Origin: Curtobacterium sp. Leaf183
GTDB taxonomy: Bacteria; Actinomycetota; Actinomycetes; Actinomycetales; Microbacteriaceae
DNA length: 40,114 nucleotides
Assembly: GCF_001424385.1 (NCBI RefSeq)
Contig: NZ_LMPO01000007.1
Coordinates: 323,869-363,982, forward strand
Direction of reading: 5' to 3'
Shown here: one piece after another, positions 28,059-36,856 of the stretch
Layout: every line of letters begins with the position of its first letter
Numbering within the stretch: position 1 is the stretch's first letter
The notes under the pieces: generated by a model
Databases searched by the model: none
Told to the model about the DNA's origin: nothing
What the model saw: the letters and a program-made list of their open reading frames with translations, nothing else
Position numbers and translations under genes: made by a program

Positions 28059-29264
28059 TCAGCCGGCCGCCTGCGGGAGCCGTTCGCACAGGACGGCGGT
28101 GTGGCGGCCCTCCAGTCGGGTGAGCACCAGCGTCGCCTGGCGACTGCCGCCCCGCAGCCGCAACCGCTTGCGGAACTGTGCGGGGTCCACGTCGACCCCG
28201 CGCTTCTTGATCTCCACCGTGCCGACTCCGTCGGCTGCCAGGCGTGCGCTCAGCTGCTTGACGTCGAGCGGCAACGTGTCGAGCACCCGGAAGCCCTGCG
28301 CGAACGGCGTCGTCACGGGACGGTCGGCGGTGACGTAGGCGATCCCGTCCGAGAGCATGCGGCCGTCGAACGAACGCGCCAGGTCCCCGATCAGACGTGC
28401 TCGGATGACCGCCCCGTCCGGCTCGTACAGGTAGTCGCCGATCGAGCCGACCTCGACGTCCTCGGAGTCAGCATCGCTCGTCAGCTCCGCGATCCCGTGG
28501 GAGCCGATGACGGTCGCGGCGCGACGGATGCCGGGCCGTGCGAGCGGGCCGAACCAGAGCGCAAGCTCGACGACCTCGCGGTCGACCGAGGTCCACTGCG
28601 CCTCGGCGGTGTCGGGGATGAGGTCGCGATCGACGCCCGGACCGAGCTTCACGCCGGTCGGTGTCCTGGTGGCGGCTGCGAAGACGGTGTCGAGTGACGG
28701 CGACCAGTCGTCCGGGTCCGCCAGCCGTCGGGTGTCGCTGTGACCGGACGTCCGACGCGCGGGGTCCATCCAGACCCCGTCGACGCGGGACAGGTCGAAC
28801 GCCGCTGCGTCGCCGAGCTCGACCCGGGCGTCGGGCCAGAGTGCCAGGTTGTGCGTCGCGACCGCCGCCGTGACCTCGTCGCGGTCGACTGCCGTCACGG
28901 CGAGGTCGAGCGCGGCCATCGCCATCGCGTCCCCGCCGATGCCGCACCCCAGGTCGGCCACGCGACGCAGCCCCGCGGCGGCGAAGCGACCGGCGTGCTG
29001 TGCGGCGACGGCGAGCCGGGTCGCCTGTTCGAGTCCGGCCTCGGTGAAGAGCATCCGGCTCGCGAAGTCACCGAACTTGCCCCGGGCCTTCTGCCGCAGC
29101 TTCGCCTGGGTCAGGACCGCCGCGACCAGCGCGGGGTCGTGCCCCTCGCGGCGCAGCCGAGCGACGACCCGGACGATCTCGCCGCCGTCGGACACGGCCG
29201 GCGTCCGGTCGAGCAGTGCCATGCCGTCCGGCGTCAGCAGCTGAGCGAGTTCCGTGGCGTCCAT
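28059..29264 (-). CDS. Class I SAM-dependent methyltransferase with THUMP-like C-terminal domain
   Basis: The product is 401 residues. The N-terminal helical part (about 1-95) includes [21 protein letters not shown] Rossmann methyltransferase follows, with SAM motif [17 protein letters not shown] (about 101-116), the acidic end of strand 2 in VTAVDRDE and a motif-IV-like VWMDPARRT. The C-terminal 90 residues ([39 protein letters not shown]) match the THUMP-like domain seen in actinobacterial proteins of this type. The substrate is probably RNA but is not known. The ATG has AAGGA 7 nt upstream; the same bases read as a degenerate -10 box (AAGGAT, 6 nt before the ATG). Confidence 0.87.
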   Translation of the reverse strand: MDATELAQLLTPDGMALLDRTPAVSDGGEIVRVVARLRREGHDPALVAAVLTQAKLRQKARGKFGDFASRMLFTEAGLEQATRLAVAAQHAGRFAAAGLRRVADLGCGIGGDAMAMAALDLAVTAVDRDEVTAAVATHNLALWPDARVELGDAAAFDLSRVDGVWMDPARRTSGHSDTRRLADPDDWSPSLDTVFAAATRTPTGVKLGPGVDRDLIPDTAEAQWTSVDREVVELALWFGPLARPGIRRAATVIGSHGIAELTSDADSEDVEVGSIGDYLYEPDGAVIRARLIGDLARSFDGRMLSDGIAYVTADRPVTTPFAQGFRVLDTLPLDVKQLSARLAADGVGTVEIKKRGVDVDPAQFRKRLRLRGGSRQATLVLTRLEGRHTAVLCERLPQAAG

Positions 29265-29291
29265 GAGACGATCCTTCCATCACCAGGAGCT

Positions 29292-29318
29292 CTGGCACTC
29301 GGATTGACCGAGTGCCAG
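29292..29318 (+). promoter_or_regulatory. CIRCE operator 1 (HrcA site) upstream of groES
   Basis: CTGGCACTC (29292-29300), 9 nt, GAGTGCCAG (29310-29318) is a perfect inverted repeat matching the CIRCE layout (GCACTC-N9-GAGTGC). It overlaps the -35 box of the groES promoter, so bound HrcA would block transcription. Confidence 0.93.
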
Positions 29319-29332
29319 CAGCCCCCTACAGT
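29304..29332 (+). promoter_or_regulatory. Sigma-A-type promoter of groES
   Basis: TTGACC (29304-29309), a 17-bp spacer and TACAGT (29327-29332) predict a start near 29339. The -35 lies in CIRCE 1 and the start lies in CIRCE 2. Confidence 0.85.
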
Positions 29333-29337
29333 TGGAC

Positions 29338-29364
29338 CTGGCACTCTCGTGTGTCTAGTGCCAA
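29338..29364 (+). promoter_or_regulatory. CIRCE operator 2 upstream of groES
   Basis: CTGGCACTC (29338-29346), 9 nt, TAGTGCCAA (29356-29364) is a slightly imperfect CIRCE inverted repeat, 46 bp from the first. It covers the predicted transcription start. Confidence 0.88.
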
Positions 29365-29411
29365 CCGGTTTTCATCTGTACCGAGTCAGTACCGAGAAAG
29401 AAGAGGTCACC

Positions 29412-29708
29412 GTGGCCGTCACCATCAAGCCGCTCGAAGATCGCATCGTCATCCGTCAGGTCGAGGCGGAGCAGACCACCGCGTCCGGTCTCGTCATCCC
29501 GGACACCGCGAAGGAGAAGCCGCAGGAGGGCGAGGTCGTGGCCGTGGGTCCGGGTCGCATCGACGACAACGGCAACCGCGTGCCGCTCGACGTCGCCGTC
29601 GGCGACAAGGTCATCTACTCGAAGTACGGCGGCACCGAGGTCAAGTACTCGGGCGAGGACCTGCTGGTCCTGTCCGCGCGCGACGTCCTCGCGGTCATCG
29701 AGCACTGA
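29412..29708 (+). CDS. groES: Co-chaperonin GroES (Hsp10)
   Basis: GroES caps the GroEL chamber. The product is 98 residues, the usual size: [21 protein letters not shown], the mobile loop [39 protein letters not shown] and the C-terminal [32 protein letters not shown] region. GTG 29412 has GAGG 5 nt upstream. Two CIRCE operators show HrcA heat-shock control. groEL does not follow; a terminator and an unrelated permease gene do, so GroEL must be encoded elsewhere. Confidence 0.98.
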   Translation: MAVTIKPLEDRIVIRQVEAEQTTASGLVIPDTAKEKPQEGEVVAVGPGRIDDNGNRVPLDVAVGDKVIYSKYGGTEVKYSGEDLLVLSARDVLAVIEH

Positions 29709-29725
29709 CCCCAGCTCCACTCGTC

Positions 29726-29760
29726 GAACGCCCCGGCAGCCTCGTGCTGCCGGGGCGTTC
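29726..29760 (+). terminator. Terminator hairpin of groES
   Basis: GAACGCCCCGGCAGC (29726-29740) pairs perfectly with 29746-29760 around a CTCGT loop, 17 nt after the groES stop. It confirms that groES is transcribed alone. Confidence 0.85.
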
Positions 29761-29822
29761 GCCGTCCCGGTCGCTGACCGTCCTGGAGGCCCTGGCCGCG
29801 TCCGCCTGTCGGCGCACGTCCG

Positions 29823-29828
29823 TAGCAT
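29823..29828 (+). promoter_or_regulatory. -10 box TAGCAT, leaderless promoter of rarD
   Basis: TAGCAT is followed by exactly 6 nt and the GTG at 29835. No ribosome binding site is present. Confidence 0.6.
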
Positions 29829-29834
29829 TGCCGG

Positions 29835-30776
29835 GTGAGTGAGCGCGTGGCCAGGAGCGAAGCATCCGTCGGGGTCCTGCAGGCCGTCGTGGCCTACGGG
29901 CTCTGGGGGCTGATGCCGCTGCTGTTCACGGCGATGGCCCCGGCCGGGGCGTTCGAGATCGTCGCCTGGCGGATCGTGTTCGGCCTCGGGTTCTGCGCGG
30001 TCGGCATCGCCGTCACCCGGTCGTGGCTCCGGGCCCGCTCGTTGGTCGCACAGCGCCGCGTGATGGCGGTCATGGCGCTCGCGGCCGTGCTCATCGTCGT
30101 GAACTGGACCGTGTACGTCCTGGCGACCACGACCGGCCACACGGTCGAAGCTGCGCTCGGCTACTTCATCAACCCGCTCGTCACGATCGCGCTCGGCGTC
30201 GTGCTGTTGCACGAGCGGCTGCGTCCGGCGCAGTGGGCGGCCGTCGGCATCAGCATCGCGGCCGTCGTCGTCATCGCGGTCGGGTACGGGCAGATGCCGT
30301 GGATCTCGCTGGTGCTGGCGTTCTCGTTCGGGCTCTACGGCCTCGTGAAGAAGCGCGTCGGCGGCACGGTCGACGCGCTGAGCGGCCTGACGATGGAGAC
30401 GCTGTGGCTGACCCCGGTCGCCGTGGTGGCGCTCGTGGTGATGGGTGCGACCGGGCTCGGCGGCGGGATCACGTTCGGGGCCGCCGGGTGGGGGCACGCC
30501 CTGCTCATGGTCGCCGCGGGCCCGGCGACGGCCGTGCCGCTGCTGTTGTTCGCGTCGTCGGCCAGGCGGCTCTCGCTGTCGACCCTCGGGCTGACGCAGT
30601 ACCTGACCCCGGTGATGCAGCTCGTCGTCGGCGTGGTCGTCCAGCACGAGGCGATGAGCACGTCGCGCTGGGTCGGGTTCGCGATCGTGTGGCTCGCGCT
30701 GCTGGTCCTGACCACCGACTCGTTCGTGGCGTCCCGGCGTGCTCGGCGCACGCCGCTGCCCGCCGCAGTGGTCTGA
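29835..30776 (+). CDS. rarD: EamA-family transporter RarD
   Basis: The product is 313 residues with about ten hydrophobic helices in two EamA repeats. RarD-type signatures include VVAYGLWGLMPLLFTAM, FEIVAWRIVFGLGFC, VNWTVYVLATTTGHTVEAALGYFINPLV, LHERLRPAQWAAVGIS, FGLYGLVKKRVG, ETLWLTPVA and LTQYLTPVMQLVVGVVVQHE. RarD proteins are drug/metabolite-superfamily permeases; the substrate is not established. The gene stands alone between the groES terminator and a shared terminator with the binding-protein gene. Confidence 0.93.
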   Translation: MSERVARSEASVGVLQAVVAYGLWGLMPLLFTAMAPAGAFEIVAWRIVFGLGFCAVGIAVTRSWLRARSLVAQRRVMAVMALAAVLIVVNWTVYVLATTTGHTVEAALGYFINPLVTIALGVVLLHERLRPAQWAAVGISIAAVVVIAVGYGQMPWISLVLAFSFGLYGLVKKRVGGTVDALSGLTMETLWLTPVAVVALVVMGATGLGGGITFGAAGWGHALLMVAAGPATAVPLLLFASSARRLSLSTLGLTQYLTPVMQLVVGVVVQHEAMSTSRWVGFAIVWLALLVLTTDSFVASRRARRTPLPAAVV

Positions 30777-30797
30777 CGGAGCCGACCCGGGCCTCCC

Positions 30798-30877
30798 GTC
30801 CGGTGCCGTCCGGCGCCATCCGGCGCTGTCCGGCGCTGTCCGGCGCCATCCGGTGCCATCCGGTGCCGTTCGGTGCC
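30798..30877 (+). repeat. Eight tandem 10-bp units (RTCCGGYGCY)
   Basis: Eight contiguous decamers begin at 30798 (GTCCGGTGCC), 30808, 30818, 30828, 30838, 30848, 30858 and 30868. Positions 3-6 and 8-9 are nearly invariant (one C-to-T change in unit 8); positions 1, 7 and 10 vary by transition. The array is non-coding, between the rarD stop and the shared terminator. Confidence 0.9.
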
Positions 30878-30885
30878 GTGACGCG

Positions 30886-30920
30886 GGACGGCCCCGACAG
30901 CAGTGCTGCCGGGGCCGTCC
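30886..30920. terminator. Bidirectional terminator hairpin between rarD and the binding-protein gene
   Basis: GGACGGCCCC (30886-30895) pairs with GGGGCCGTCC (30911-30920), with an inner CAG/CTG pairing. It lies between the converging rarD and minus-strand binding-protein genes. There is no T-tract. Confidence 0.8.
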
Positions 30921-30933
30921 TGGTAGTGCTGCG

Positions 30934-32265
30934 TTACTTCTTGACCGAGCCCTGGATGGCGCTCTGGTAGACCGGCTTGTTGTCGCCGTCGAACTTGTAG
31001 ATGCCGATGTAGGCGCTCGACGGGTCGTTGTTCGAGTCGAACGGACCGATGCCGGACGGGCCCGTGTAGTGGACGTCCTTGCCGTCGTCGAGGAGCTTCT
31101 TGCAGTCGGCGAAGGTCGAGCACTCGGTGCCTCCGTCTGCACCGGAGACCTTGTCCATGTTCGCCTGGATGGTGCCGGCGTCGGTGCCCTTGCCCTTCAC
31201 CGCGGCCAGCGCGGCCAGGGTGGTGGCGTCGTAGGACTCGGCTGCGTACGAGTAGTCGGCGAGGTCCTTGCCGGACGACTTCTTGTAGTAGTCGGCCAGA
31301 CGCTGCTTCAGCTCGTCCTTCGGCGAGGCACCGGGGATGGTGCCCTGCGCGCCCTCGAGCGTGCCCGGGTCGAAGTCCTTCGAGTAGTCCGCCGTGTTGC
31401 CGTCGGACATGTAGATCTTCGCCATGTCCGCGTTCTGCGACTTCAGTTCGGGGACGATCGACTTCGTCTCGTCGAAGGCCAGGACGACGATCGCGTCGGG
31501 CTTGGTCGCGAGTGCGGCCGTCACCTCGGACGAGAACGTGGTCTGCCCGGGCGGGAACTCCTGGCCCTTGCCCTTGCCGCCGTAGACGACCTGGCCGCCG
31601 GAGGCCTCGACCGCTGCCTGCACCGAGTTGCGCAGGCCGGTGCCGTAGGTGTCGTTGAAGACCAGGAAGGCGACCTTGGCGTTGCCGTCACCCGTGACGA
31701 GCTGACCGAGCGCGGAACCCTGCACCGAGTCCGGCGGAGCGGTCCGGTAGTAGTACGACGAGTAGCCCGACAGGTCGCTCGCGGTGTTCGCGGGCGAGAT
31801 CTCGACGATGCAGTTGCTCGTGAGCTGGTCGATGACGTTGAGCGTGACCGAGGAGGACTCGGCGCCGATCGCGACCGGGACCTTGGCGTTGACGAGCTTG
31901 TTCGCCGCGGCGCTCGACACGGTCATGTCCGTGCTGTCGCCGGAGTCGGTCTGCGGGTCGATGGAGACGTCCTTGTCGAGGACACCGCCCGCCGAGTTGA
32001 TGTCCTCGACGGCCAGGCCCACGCCGGACTCGGCCGGGGGGTTCAGGTACGCGAGCGAGCCCGTGAGGGGCAGGATCGTCCCGATCTTCAGCGCGTCGGT
32101 ACCCGGGGTCGACGGAGCCTTGCAGCTCGATGCCGGGTCCTTCTTGGCGGAGGACGCCGACGACGAGGGGTCGGAGCTGCTGCCTGCCGTGGAGCACGCC
32201 GCGAGCAGCACTGCGGCCGCTCCCGCCAGTGCCAGCGCCGTGGTGACGCGGGTGGTTCTGATCAT
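30934..32265 (-). CDS. Branched-chain amino acid-type ABC transporter substrate-binding lipoprotein
   Basis: The product is 443 residues. The lipoprotein signal MIRTTRVTTALALAGAAAV ends in the lipobox LLAAC with Cys24. A Ser/Lys linker leads into a Leu/Ile/Val-type periplasmic binding fold (ALKIGTILPLTGSLAYLNPP, INSAGGVLDKDV, VPVAIGAESSSVTL, RTAPPDSVQG, VAFLVFNDTYGTGL, AAESYDATTLAALAAVKGKG). It is probably the partner of LivHMGF at 35406-39616, although it lies 3 kb away on the other strand. ATG 32265 has AAGGG upstream; an ORF start at 32304 was rejected because it would put 13 residues before the signal peptide and overlap the ribosome binding site. Confidence 0.92.
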   Translation of the reverse strand: MIRTTRVTTALALAGAAAVLLAACSTAGSSSDPSSSASSAKKDPASSCKAPSTPGTDALKIGTILPLTGSLAYLNPPAESGVGLAVEDINSAGGVLDKDVSIDPQTDSGDSTDMTVSSAAANKLVNAKVPVAIGAESSSVTLNVIDQLTSNCIVEISPANTASDLSGYSSYYYRTAPPDSVQGSALGQLVTGDGNAKVAFLVFNDTYGTGLRNSVQAAVEASGGQVVYGGKGKGQEFPPGQTTFSSEVTAALATKPDAIVVLAFDETKSIVPELKSQNADMAKIYMSDGNTADYSKDFDPGTLEGAQGTIPGASPKDELKQRLADYYKKSSGKDLADYSYAAESYDATTLAALAAVKGKGTDAGTIQANMDKVSGADGGTECSTFADCKKLLDDGKDVHYTGPSGIGPFDSNNDPSSAYIGIYKFDGDNKPVYQSAIQGSVKK

Positions 32266-32284
32266 CCGTGGAACCCTTTCTCGG

Positions 32285-32328
32285 CACGGAGGCCGAAGTC
32301 GCATCGGGTCGAGTGCGACGCCTCCGTG
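32285..32328 (-). promoter_or_regulatory. 5' UTR hairpin of the binding-protein mRNA
   Basis: CACGGAGGC (32285-32293) pairs with GCCTCCGTG (32320-32328) and GTCGCA (32298-32303) pairs with TGCGAC (32314-32319), with a one-sided CGAA internal loop. On the mRNA it begins a few nt from the predicted 5' end and ends a few nt before the ribosome binding site. It may stabilise the transcript. Confidence 0.5.
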
Positions 32329-32340
32329 TGGATGCGAGCA

Positions 32341-32346
32341 AAAGTA
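32341..32346 (-). promoter_or_regulatory. Possible -10 box TACTTT of the binding-protein gene
   Basis: On the minus strand TACTTT precedes a predicted leader of about 69 nt. No clear -35 is visible. Confidence 0.4.
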
Positions 32347-32387
32347 GGGCGATTGTGTTTCGCCCGTGTGTCGAAATCAGAACCTGG

Positions 32388-32413
32388 ACGTTTCGTTACC
32401 GAGCCGTGACGAA
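32388..32413. promoter_or_regulatory. Dyad TTCGTTAC-N6-GTGACGAA and GTTTCGTTAC motif
   Basis: An 8-6-8 inverted repeat (32392-32399 with 32406-32413, one mismatch) lies upstream of the binding-protein promoter. The overlapping decamer GTTTCGTTAC (32390-32399) has a close relative, GTTTCGGTAC, upstream of livH at 35314-35323. It may be an operator for a shared regulator; this is inference. Confidence 0.35.
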
Positions 32414-32471
32414 GCTGTGCAAGCACTCCGCTTCGTCGTGGAGTGCTCGTGCTGCCGAGACGAGCACAGGC

Positions 32472-32575
32472 GCGACGCCGCCGTGCCTGCGAGACGCCGC
32501 TGTGCGCGTGAGACGCCGCGCTGTCCCGCTGCGTCTCGTCGGTCCCGCGGCGTCTCGCCGGTCGGGTGGTGTCTC
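32472..32575. repeat. Decamer array A: three direct then three inverted GAGACGCCGC units
   Basis: Direct units start at 32472 (GCGACGCCGC), 32491 and 32510 (both GAGACGCCGC). Inverted units start at 32528 (GCTGCGTCTC), 32547 (GCGGCGTCTC) and 32566 (GTGGTGTCTC). Steps are 19, 19, 18, 19 and 19 bp. The 8-9 bp spacers differ from one another and are not complementary across the dyad. The last unit overlaps the stop codon of the AbiEi/DUF559-like gene. Confidence 0.85.
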
Positions 32576-33449
32576 ATCGACGGCGAACGGCCCGCGTGAC
32601 CGGGAGCCCCGCGGCGAGCAACACCGGGGCGAGCAGGGCCGGCTCGCACGCGTGCCGCATCGTCCAGCGCGCCACACCGGTGACCTCGGGCAAGCGTCGG
32701 ATCGCGTCCTCGCGCAGCTTCTCCCGCCAGAGGTCCCGCGGATCGTCGTACTTCACGCGCCCGTCGAACTCGCCGACGACGCCGTGGGCTGGCCACCAGA
32801 AGTCGACCCGGAAGCGCCCGGCGTCCGTGTCGAAGGGCTGCTGCAGGACCGGGACGGGGACACCGAGCTGCGCAGCAGTCACCCTGCTGAGGGATTCACC
32901 CGGTGATTCGGCCCCGGCGTCCGCGAACCGCAGCGCTCGCTCCGCTGTGGTCGTGCCGCGCTGCCCCGCGTGCTGCTCGAGCACGCCGAGGAGTTCGTTG
33001 CGTCCGCATCGACGGTGGTGCAGGACGTGGTCGAGGACCACAACGGCGTGGGCGAACGAGACAGTGCGGATGACGTCGACCACGGTGCGGACCAGCGACG
33101 TCACGGGGATCCCGTCGAGGGACGTGACCTCGTCAGCGCGCAGCACGGCGCGGTGTCGTACGACGCCGGGGCCCGAGTGCGTCTTCGTGGCGCGAAGGTC
33201 GACCACGTGGAGCCGACCGTCATCCGTGTCGAGGTCCGGGAGGCCCCAGAGCGCCGCCGCGGAGCCGTGGGAGACGATCGCGGCCACGTGGAGGGTCGCG
33301 TGTCGGGCGTGCACGAGGAGCCGGCGCCGCTCGAGCCGATCGAGTGCGTGCCAGTCGTCACGCGAGACGGCGGCGCCGCGGAACAGCCGGATGGGCTGGT
33401 CGAGCTCGGATGCGGGGTGGATCAGGGTCACGCGTGACGTTGCGTTCAT
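32574..33449 (-). CDS. AbiEi/DUF559-like protein with PD-(D/E)XK-type C-terminal domain
   Basis: The product is 291 residues. The N-terminal two thirds (RGAAVSRDDWHALDRLERRR, VSHGSAAALWGLP, SLDGIPVTSLVRTVVDVIRT, HAVVVLDHVLHH) resembles the AbiEi-type antitoxin-annotated proteins common in Microbacteriaceae. The C-terminal part (about 205-291) has RVDFWWPAHGVVGEFDGRVKY, which fits a DUF559/Vsr-like nuclease core (D...ExDGxxK), followed by LWREKLREDAIRRL. No partner toxin gene is next to it. ATG 33449 is preferred over an ORF start at 33578, which would run into repeat array B. Function is unknown. Decamer arrays flank it on both sides. Confidence 0.7.
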   Translation of the reverse strand: MNATSRVTLIHPASELDQPIRLFRGAAVSRDDWHALDRLERRRLLVHARHATLHVAAIVSHGSAAALWGLPDLDTDDGRLHVVDLRATKTHSGPGVVRHRAVLRADEVTSLDGIPVTSLVRTVVDVIRTVSFAHAVVVLDHVLHHRRCGRNELLGVLEQHAGQRGTTTAERALRFADAGAESPGESLSRVTAAQLGVPVPVLQQPFDTDAGRFRVDFWWPAHGVVGEFDGRVKYDDPRDLWREKLREDAIRRLPEVTGVARWTMRHACEPALLAPVLLAAGLPVTRAVRRR

Positions 33450-33541
33450 CGCCCCACGATCGCAACCTGACCATCTGTCCGGTGGGCGGACGTCGGATCC
33501 GGTGGAGAGCCTCCAGTCCGTCCGCGCTGTGGAGGAACGAT

Positions 33542-33625
33542 GAGACGCCGCTGTGCGGCGAGACGCCGTCGGACGCACGAGACGCCGCCCCGGAGGACGG
33601 CGTCTCGCGGTCAGGGCGGCGTCTC
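33542..33625. repeat. Decamer array B: three direct then two inverted GAGACGCCGC units
   Basis: Direct units start at 33542, 33560 (GAGACGCCGT) and 33579; inverted units start at 33598 (CGGCGTCTC, 9 nt) and 33616 (GCGGCGTCTC). Steps are 18, 19, 19 and 18 bp. The central pair can form a 10-bp hairpin (CGAGACGCCG 33578-33587 with 33598-33607) that could also terminate guaB. The array fills most of the gap between the guaB stop and the AbiEi/DUF559-like gene. Confidence 0.85.
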
Positions 33626-33634
33626 GCTCCAGCG

Positions 33635-35350
<1,716 letters not shown>

Positions 35351-35371
35351 ACCCGCGACACAAATGCGCCA

Positions 35372-35377
35372 TAGGTT
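35372..35377 (+). promoter_or_regulatory. Possible -10 box TAGGTT of the livHMGF operon
   Basis: TAGGTT predicts a start near 35384 and a short leader with GAGAGG (35393-35398) before the GTG at 35406. The -35 box is poor, as at activator-dependent promoters. Confidence 0.45.
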
Positions 35378-35405
35378 CCTCGACATCCGAACGAGAGGCT
35401 CTTCC

Positions 35406-36845
35406 GTGGGATCCATCACTCCTGCGGGGCCGGCGCTGCTGCGCCGGTTCCGCCCCGGTGCGCCAGGCCGTCGCCGACTGGTGCTCGTCGTCGTGCTCGT
35501 CGCGGCCTTCCTGGCGACCTTCCTCCTCGACTGGGCGGCCAGCGCCCCGGCGATCGGTGCGGGCGCGACGCCGACGGCATCGGCGTCGGCGTCGGCGTCG
35601 ACCGGCTCCGCCCCGTCCAGCACCCAGCCCTGCACCGTCAGCACCACGAACGGGTGCATCCAGGGCACGATCCTCGACTCGAAGCGTGAGCCCGCGTCCG
35701 GTGTCGACGTGGACGTCGCGGGGCCGGGTGGCTTCACCGCTACGTCGACCACCACCGACGCCGGGCGCTGGTCGGTGAGCGTGCCGGCAGCGGGGCAGTA
35801 CAGCGTCACCGTCGACCAGGACACGCTGCCGAAGGGCCAGTTCCTGACGAACGCCGCCGACGCCAAGCGCACGGTGCAGGCGAACCTCAACGCGAACGCC
35901 GGGCAGATCTTCCAGTTGTCGGACCAAGAGGGCGCGACGACCTCCGAGGCGACCTCGAGCGTCACCGCCGCGCGCGCCTGGCAACAGTTCGCGTCCGGCA
36001 TCCGGCTCGGGCTGCTCATCGCACTCGCGTCGATCGGTCTGTCGCTGATCTACGGCACGACCGGGCTGTCGAGCTTCTCCCACGGCGAGCAGGTCACCCT
36101 CGGCGGACTGCTGGCCTACCTCTTCGCGAACCAGCTCGGCGTGAACATCTGGCTCACGGGCGTCATCGTCGTGGTCCTCTGCGCGGCGAGCGGGTACCTG
36201 CAGGACATGGTCATCTGGCGGCCCCTGCGGCGGAGGCGCATCAGCCTGACGCAGCTCATGATCGTCACGATCGGCCTGTCGATCGCCGCGCAGTACGCGT
36301 TCCAGTACTTCTTCGGCGCCAGCACCGTCCGGATCCAGCAGAGCAACCCGACCACGGTGACGTTCGCCGGGATCACCCTGACGGTGCAGTCCTACGTCGC
36401 GATGGGGATCGCGCTCGTCGTGCTGATCGCGACCGGTCTGTTCCTCGCGAAGACCCGCTTCGGTCGGGCGACCCGTGCCGTGTCGGACAACCCGGCACTG
36501 GCGTCCGCGTCGGGCATCGACGTCGACCGGGTCATCCGGTTCGTGTGGACGCTCGCCGCCGGCCTCGCGGGGCTGTCCGGCGTCATGCTCGGCCTGGTGC
36601 TCAACGGCGTGAACTGGCAGACCGGTCTCCAGCTGCTGCTGCTCATGTTCGCCGCCGTCACCCTGGGCGGTCTCGGCACCGCGTACGGCGCCCTCGTCGG
36701 GTCGATGATCATCGGCGTCGTCGTGGAGCTCACCAACCTCGTGCTGCCGGGCGACTTCAAGTACGCCACGGCGCTCGTCATCCTCATCCTCATCCTGCTG
36801 TTCCGGCCGCAGGGCATCTTCGGCCGTGCCGAGCGGATCGGCTAA
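35406..36845 (+). CDS. livH: LivH-type permease with fused N-terminal extracytoplasmic domain
   Basis: The product is 479 residues, about 185 longer than a normal LivH. Residues 25-41 (LVLVVVLVAAFLATFLL) form a signal-anchor helix. An Ala/Ser/Thr linker and a predicted extracytoplasmic beta-sandwich (about 75-172) follow, with Cys76 and Cys84, GTILDSKREPASGVDVDV and TTTDAGRWSVSVPAAGQYSV, resembling carboxypeptidase-regulatory-like folds. The permease (about 192-479) has LALASIGLSLIYG-like ALASIGLSLIYGTTGLSSFSHG, VSDNPALASASGID and AVTLGGLGTAYGALVGSMIIG, and ends ILILILLFRPQGIFGR. GTG 35406 has GAGAGG 7 nt upstream. It is the first gene of livHMGF and is followed by livM after 11 nt. Confidence 0.88.
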   Translation: MGSITPAGPALLRRFRPGAPGRRRLVLVVVLVAAFLATFLLDWAASAPAIGAGATPTASASASASTGSAPSSTQPCTVSTTNGCIQGTILDSKREPASGVDVDVAGPGGFTATSTTTDAGRWSVSVPAAGQYSVTVDQDTLPKGQFLTNAADAKRTVQANLNANAGQIFQLSDQEGATTSEATSSVTAARAWQQFASGIRLGLLIALASIGLSLIYGTTGLSSFSHGEQVTLGGLLAYLFANQLGVNIWLTGVIVVVLCAASGYLQDMVIWRPLRRRRISLTQLMIVTIGLSIAAQYAFQYFFGASTVRIQQSNPTTVTFAGITLTVQSYVAMGIALVVLIATGLFLAKTRFGRATRAVSDNPALASASGIDVDRVIRFVWTLAAGLAGLSGVMLGLVLNGVNWQTGLQLLLLMFAAVTLGGLGTAYGALVGSMIIGVVVELTNLVLPGDFKYATALVILILILLFRPQGIFGRAERIG

Positions 36846-36856
36846 GGAGCGCCGCC

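Noticed and set aside
32574..33578. Long form of the AbiEi/DUF559-like protein starting at 33578
   Set aside because: The first 43 residues would be encoded in the repeat array and its flank, and have no conserved character. ATG 33449 is more plausible.
32472..33625. Decamer arrays as a CRISPR
   Set aside because: Repeats are 10 bp with 8-9 bp spacers and change orientation at the centre. There are no cas genes.
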